The notes under the pieces: generated by a model
What the model was told of the DNA's origin: nothing
Seen by the model: only the letters and a program-made list of their open reading frames with translations
Databases searched by the model: none
Source of the DNA: Pedobacter cryophilus
GTDB lineage: Bacteria > Bacteroidota > Bacteroidia > Sphingobacteriales > Sphingobacteriaceae
Reading direction: 5' to 3'
Assembly: GCF_005116455.1 (NCBI RefSeq)
Contig: NZ_SWBP01000006.1
Location: forward strand, 1 to 64,000
Length of the DNA: 64,000 nucleotides
Position numbers and translations under genes: made by a program
In this document: positions 61,164 through 64,000 of the stretch, piece by piece
How positions within the stretch are numbered: the first letter of the stretch is position 1
Layout: each line of letters opens with the position of its first letter

Positions 61164-62141
61164 TTGATTACAGCACTATTCAATAGTTTCAAAGATTTAA
61201 ACATCCTCATTATTGGAGATGTGATGATAGACGCTTATTTGTGGGGGAAAGTAGATCGTATTTCACCTGAAGCCCCTGTTCCTATTGTATCTGTAAACAA
61301 AAAAGAATCAAGATTAGGAGGAGCCGCCAACGTAGCCTTAAACATTAAGGCTTTGGCGGCTCGTCCTATTATTTGTGCCGTTGTTGGTGATGATGCCGAA
61401 GGCGAAGAATTTTTAACACTACTGGCAAAAGAGCAAATCAATGCCAGCGGAATTGTAAAAATAGCCAACAGGCAAACAACTGTTAAAACTAGAGTGATTG
61501 GCCAAAATCAGCAAATTTTAAGAATAGATGCGGAAACTGACGCTGAAATTACTCAAGAAGAAACCCAACAAGTTCTAACTAAATTTAAACAAATATTAGA
61601 TCAGCAAAGCATTCATGCCATTATTTTTGAAGATTATGATAAGGGATTAATTACGCCTTATTTAATAGAAGAAGTAATAAAAGTGGCTCAAGAAAAAAAT
61701 ATTCCTATTGTGGTTGATCCTAAAAAAAGGAACTTCTTATCTTACAAAGGAGTAGATGTTTTTAAACCCAATTTAAAAGAATTAAAAGAAGGTTTAAAAA
61801 TAGATTTTGATCCTAAAAACTCATTAGAATTAAAAAATACCGTTGCGCAACTGCAAGAAAAAATTGCTTCAAAAAGTATTCTACTCACCTTATCTGAATT
61901 AGGTGTTTACGTTTTAAACGGAGAAAAAGAAAGCCTTACTCCTGCTCATATACGTACAGTTGCAGATGTTTCTGGTGCTGGCGATACTGTAATAAGTGTT
62001 GTGGCTACTTGTATTGCAGCCGGTGCAGATATTTTTACTGCCGCCCAATTAGGCAACTTAGCAGGGGGTTTGGTTTGCGAAAAAGTTGGCGTAGTTCCTG
62101 TAAATAAAGAGTTATTACTTCAAGAAGCATTAAAGCTTTAA
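61164..62141 (+). CDS. PfkB-family heptose 7-phosphate kinase-like protein (RfaE domain I)
   Basis: 325 residues. N-terminal IIGDVMIDAYLWGKVDRISPEAPVPIV (split) is the RfaE/HldE kinase start; C-terminal PfkB signature is DVSGAGDTVISVV near residues 268-280. Only the kinase domain is present; the adenylyltransferase domain (RfaE II) is missing and must be elsewhere. Likely makes heptose bisphosphate for lipopolysaccharide. The start is a TTG right after the aminotransferase stop; the next ATG would remove the conserved N-terminus. Cytoplasmic. Its stop shares TTAA with the small convergent gene. Confidence 0.88.
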   Translation: MITALFNSFKDLNILIIGDVMIDAYLWGKVDRISPEAPVPIVSVNKKESRLGGAANVALNIKALAARPIICAVVGDDAEGEEFLTLLAKEQINASGIVKIANRQTTVKTRVIGQNQQILRIDAETDAEITQEETQQVLTKFKQILDQQSIHAIIFEDYDKGLITPYLIEEVIKVAQEKNIPIVVDPKKRNFLSYKGVDVFKPNLKELKEGLKIDFDPKNSLELKNTVAQLQEKIASKSILLTLSELGVYVLNGEKESLTPAHIRTVADVSGAGDTVISVVATCIAAGADIFTAAQLGNLAGGLVCEKVGVVPVNKELLLQEALKL

Positions 62142-62296
62142 TTCTCTGCTTCTTGTTCACCATGTTTCTCAGGCTTTAACTCTGATCTGTTGGCGTCTTC
62201 TACAAAATCCTTTTTATCTTTCTGATTTTTAATAATTAAATAAATCATTAATATCATCACTAAAAGTATTACAACAGCTACTACTAAATAGTTCAT
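62138..62296 (-). CDS. Small single-helix membrane protein (52 residues)
   Basis: Starts MNYLVVAVVILLVMILMIYL, a strong membrane helix (about residues 3-22), followed by NQKDKKDFVEDANRSELKP and a charged tail ending EQEAEN. Clean ATG and stop; the stop overlaps the convergent heptose-kinase stop (TTAA at 62138-62141). I judge it a real gene because frame, composition and overlap are all consistent, and similar short helix-plus-tail proteins occur in this group. It has no known function. Too short for usual length cut-offs. Confidence 0.7.
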   Translation of the reverse strand: MNYLVVAVVILLVMILMIYLIIKNQKDKKDFVEDANRSELKPEKHGEQEAEN

Positions 62297-62399
62297 TTCT
62301 TGTTTTTTAAATGAGTGGAAGAAATTATGTCTCCTTATTTTTTTTAATTCAGGATACCTTCATTTTAATCATACAAAAATAGAACCAACATCAAATTAT

Positions 62400-62431
62400 A
62401 TCACATACTTTGGTGTGTGATACCGGTCACA
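62400..62431. promoter_or_regulatory. CRP-type palindrome upstream of the DUF2490 gene
   Basis: TGTGA-TACCGG-TCACA at 62416-62431 matches the arms of CRP/FNR-type sites (TGTGA-N6-TCACA) exactly. It overlaps an imperfect inverted repeat ATCACATAC / GTGTGTGAT (62400-62408 / 62413-62421). It lies 34 bases before the DUF2490 ATG and upstream of a TATTTTTG -7 element (62453-62460). Confidence 0.5.
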
Positions 62432-62452
62432 TTTAAAGCACAAGCTATTCTA

Positions 62453-62460
62453 TATTTTTG
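62453..62460 (+). promoter_or_regulatory. Candidate -7 promoter element of the DUF2490 gene
   Basis: TATTTTTG fits TAnnTTTG and is 4 bases before the ATG at 62465, so the transcript would be leaderless or nearly so. No TTTG at the usual -33 distance was found. Confidence 0.35.
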
Positions 62461-62464
62461 TTAA

Positions 62465-63181
62465 ATGAAGAAAATATATTTGTTTGTAGCTTTATGTTTA
62501 TTAGGTGTTTCATCTGTAAAATCGCAAACTCATCAATTGCAATCTTCTTGGGTAATGTGGGTTCATAACCATAGTTTATCTGCTAAAAACAGTATAAATC
62601 TAGATCTTCAGGTGAGATCTAACGAGCAATTTGATGGCATTAAGAATTTTTTAATCAGACCAAGTTTTAATCATTCCATCAATAAAAACTTAAGTGCCAC
62701 CTTAGGTTATAGCTATTTTAACACACAAGTTAATGCCACTGAAAATCAAAAATCAAGCTTAAGCGAAAACATGATTTGGGAACAATTTTCTATGCATCAA
62801 AACATAAATAACATTAATGTGATTAGTAGAATACGCCTAGAGCAACGATTTATTGAGCAACAAAGTTCAAATATTTTTACCCAAAGAATAAGATTTTTTG
62901 TACGAACGGTTATTCCAATTACCAAATCAAAACCAAAAGGCTTCAATAAAGGGACATATATTGCCTTACAGGAAGAAGCTTTTTTTAATGTCCAAAACAA
63001 AAATAAGTTGAACACTCATTTTTATGATCAAAATAGAATTTCCCTGAATTTAGGTTACAAATTTAACCAAAAAGTAAATTTAGAAGTAGGCTATCTTCAT
63101 CAATCTATCCATAGAAAATTAGGCTCAACTAACAATAATATATTTCAAATTGTGCTGTTTACAAAGTTCAAAAACAAATAA
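62465..63181 (+). CDS. DUF2490-family outer-membrane barrel protein
   Basis: 238 residues with a Sec signal peptide (cleavage near VKSQ). The mature protein is an alternating hydrophobic/aromatic beta pattern: LQSSWVMWVHNHSL at the start, then LIRPSFNHSINKNLSATLGYSYF and a final IFQIVLFTKFKNK strand. These are hallmarks of DUF2490, a small barrel family of unknown function. The gene is preceded by a CRP-type palindrome. The next gene is a SusC receptor, 293 bases further on. Confidence 0.85.
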   Translation: MKKIYLFVALCLLGVSSVKSQTHQLQSSWVMWVHNHSLSAKNSINLDLQVRSNEQFDGIKNFLIRPSFNHSINKNLSATLGYSYFNTQVNATENQKSSLSENMIWEQFSMHQNINNINVISRIRLEQRFIEQQSSNIFTQRIRFFVRTVIPITKSKPKGFNKGTYIALQEEAFFNVQNKNKLNTHFYDQNRISLNLGYKFNQKVNLEVGYLHQSIHRKLGSTNNNIFQIVLFTKFKNK

Positions 63182-63332
63182 TTTGGATCTTAAACAGTCT
63201 CATATTTATAATTAATCTTTTTTTTCAAAAAACCTAATAAAACACTACTCGTTTACCTACACGATTAACAAATTTACGTTTTTTTGGTCTTCAAAAATAT
63301 AGTTAAACTATTTTTTTTTAACTAAAAGACAA

Positions 63333-63351
63333 GTTACCAAGCTCCGGTAAC
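63333..63351. promoter_or_regulatory. Candidate operator upstream of the SusC gene
   Basis: Inverted repeat GTTACC / GGTAAC (63333-63338 / 63346-63351) with a 7-base gap, followed by GGTTGCG. It lies 124 bases before the SusC-like ATG in an otherwise AT-rich leader. An operator is possible; there is no other support. Confidence 0.3.
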
Positions 63352-63474
63352 GGTTGCGTAGATTATTAAAACAAAAAATATAATTTCTATCAATTATTTT
63401 ATTCAACTTGAGTTTTAGATTAGCAAAACGACTAATTACAAAACCAATTAAATTAACTAATTATTTATTTTTTT

Positions 63475-64000
63475 ATGCAAAAAATCAAACTATTTTTAAT
63501 GATGGTGGCGCTACTCATGTATTCATCAGTAAACGCACAAACAAGAATCGTTTCGGGGACGGTAACAGATGACGGAAAATTACCACTTCCTGGAGTATCT
63601 GTAAGTGTAAAAGGTGTTAAGTCTGGTACACAATCTGGTGTTGATGGTAAATTCTCTATTAATGCGCCGGCTAATGCAACACTAGTTTTTACTTATTTAG
63701 GATTTAAAACTAAGGAAGTATTAATAGGTAATTCAACCAACGTTTCCGTTACTTTAGAACTATCGGCTACTGAATTAGATCAGGTGGTGGTTGTTGGTTA
63801 CGGCACTCAAAAGAAAAGAGACGTAACTGGCGCTGTTGGTTCTGTATCAATGAAAGATATAGAAAATGTACCTGTTACCAGAGCTGATCAAATTTTACAA
63901 GGAAGAGTAAGTGGAGTACAAGTAACTCAAACCAACTCAGAGCCAGGTGGTAATGTTTCTATACGTATTAGAGGAACAAACTCCATCACGTCTGGTAACG
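63475..64000 (+). CDS. SusC/RagA-type TonB-dependent receptor (5' part only)
   Basis: Open to the end of the window; 175 codons are visible. A signal peptide (residues 1-22, cleavage near VNAQ) is followed by a CarboxypepD_reg-like beta-sandwich domain (about 23-98; SGTVTDDGKLPLPGVSVSVK). A TonB-box region around VVVVGYGTQKKRDVTGAVG (about 104-122) and the start of the plug domain follow. The family imports glycans or peptides with a SusD partner. The substrate and the rest of the gene lie outside the window. Confidence 0.92.
   Translation, partial: MQKIKLFLMMVALLMYSSVNAQTRIVSGTVTDDGKLPLPGVSVSVKGVKSGTQSGVDGKFSINAPANATLVFTYLGFKTKEVLIGNSTNVSVTLELSATELDQVVVVGYGTQKKRDVTGAVGSVSMKDIENVPVTRADQILQGRVSGVQVTQTNSEPGGNVSIRIRGTNSITSGN

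Overview
The window reads as chromosome from a Bacteroidota bacterium, most likely of the Sphingobacteriaceae (Pedobacter-like). It is AT-rich. Several genes carry the Bacteroidota -7 promoter element TAnnTTTG, and purine-rich ribosome binding sites are rare. Family content agrees: a SusC/RagA receptor, a PorV-like barrel, GIN-domain (DUF2807), DUF2490, DUF4412-type and DUF6952-type proteins, and TolB-propeller amidohydrolase fusions. I saw no rRNA, tRNA, CRISPR array, prophage or insertion sequence. The taxon is inferred from family content, not from a marker comparison.

Layout. 1-1098 is non-coding and holds two copies of a roughly 420-bp repeat. 1099-7433 is a minus-strand series: HDAC-fold deacetylase, TspO-like membrane protein, kynureninase, FMN-binding stress protein, 3-methyladenine glycosylase, bestrophin channel, alpha/beta hydrolase and free-Met-R-sulfoxide reductase. 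7545-10847 carries a secreted metzincin, an ECF sigma factor and a zinc-type anti-sigma. 10935-14871 holds a CrtA-like haem protein, a small conserved-looking protein and the late cobalamin genes cobT, cobS and cobC. 15012-23045 (minus) has alaS, two GIN-domain proteins, a glycosyltransferase and recQ. 23419-28421 encodes a propeller-amidohydrolase and a GH43-like enzyme. 28595-32699 is an oxidative-stress block: katG, and a peroxiredoxin-thioredoxin-DUF6952 operon. 34153-40791 holds nuoA-nuoB and nuoC-nuoD, separated by vapBC-like genes, purK, purE, yqgE and pdxH. 40970-46022 is an envelope and regulation set. 46023-50934 is a PorV-like barrel, a helix-hairpin-helix barrel protein and ComEC. 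50952-54407 covers a crotonase, a DUF4412-type protein and an LTA-synthase-like enzyme. 54526-58585 (minus) holds a YciE ferritin-like protein, then a CDF transporter-NUDIX-bioA-diiron protein operon. 58760-64000 contains RhuM, an aminotransferase-heptose kinase pair, a 52-residue membrane protein, DUF2490 and the start of a SusC gene.

How it fits together. Most genes are housekeeping or metabolic: cobalamin nucleotide-loop assembly, purine synthesis, complex I, PLP, biotin and NAD precursors. They are packed with overlapping stop/start codons (TAATG or ATGA) or overlapping convergent stops (TTAA). The intergenic gaps hold several dispersed repeat families: an ~85-bp element in four copies, a 'CTCTGTGGTTA / CACGAATACACGAATTT' word family, and a GAGCGAAGTCGAA palindrome.

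No single locus is a proven new system. The strongest leads are four: (1) the HhH-domain outer-membrane barrel joined to ComEC, a candidate DNA-uptake pair; (2) the diiron protein that ends the bioA operon; (3) the split nuo operon with pdxH-nuoC coupling; (4) four regulatory sites. These are a sigma-54 promoter at yciE, an OxyR-type half-operator at katG, a hairpin over the LTA-synthase start and a CRP-type palindrome at the DUF2490 gene.
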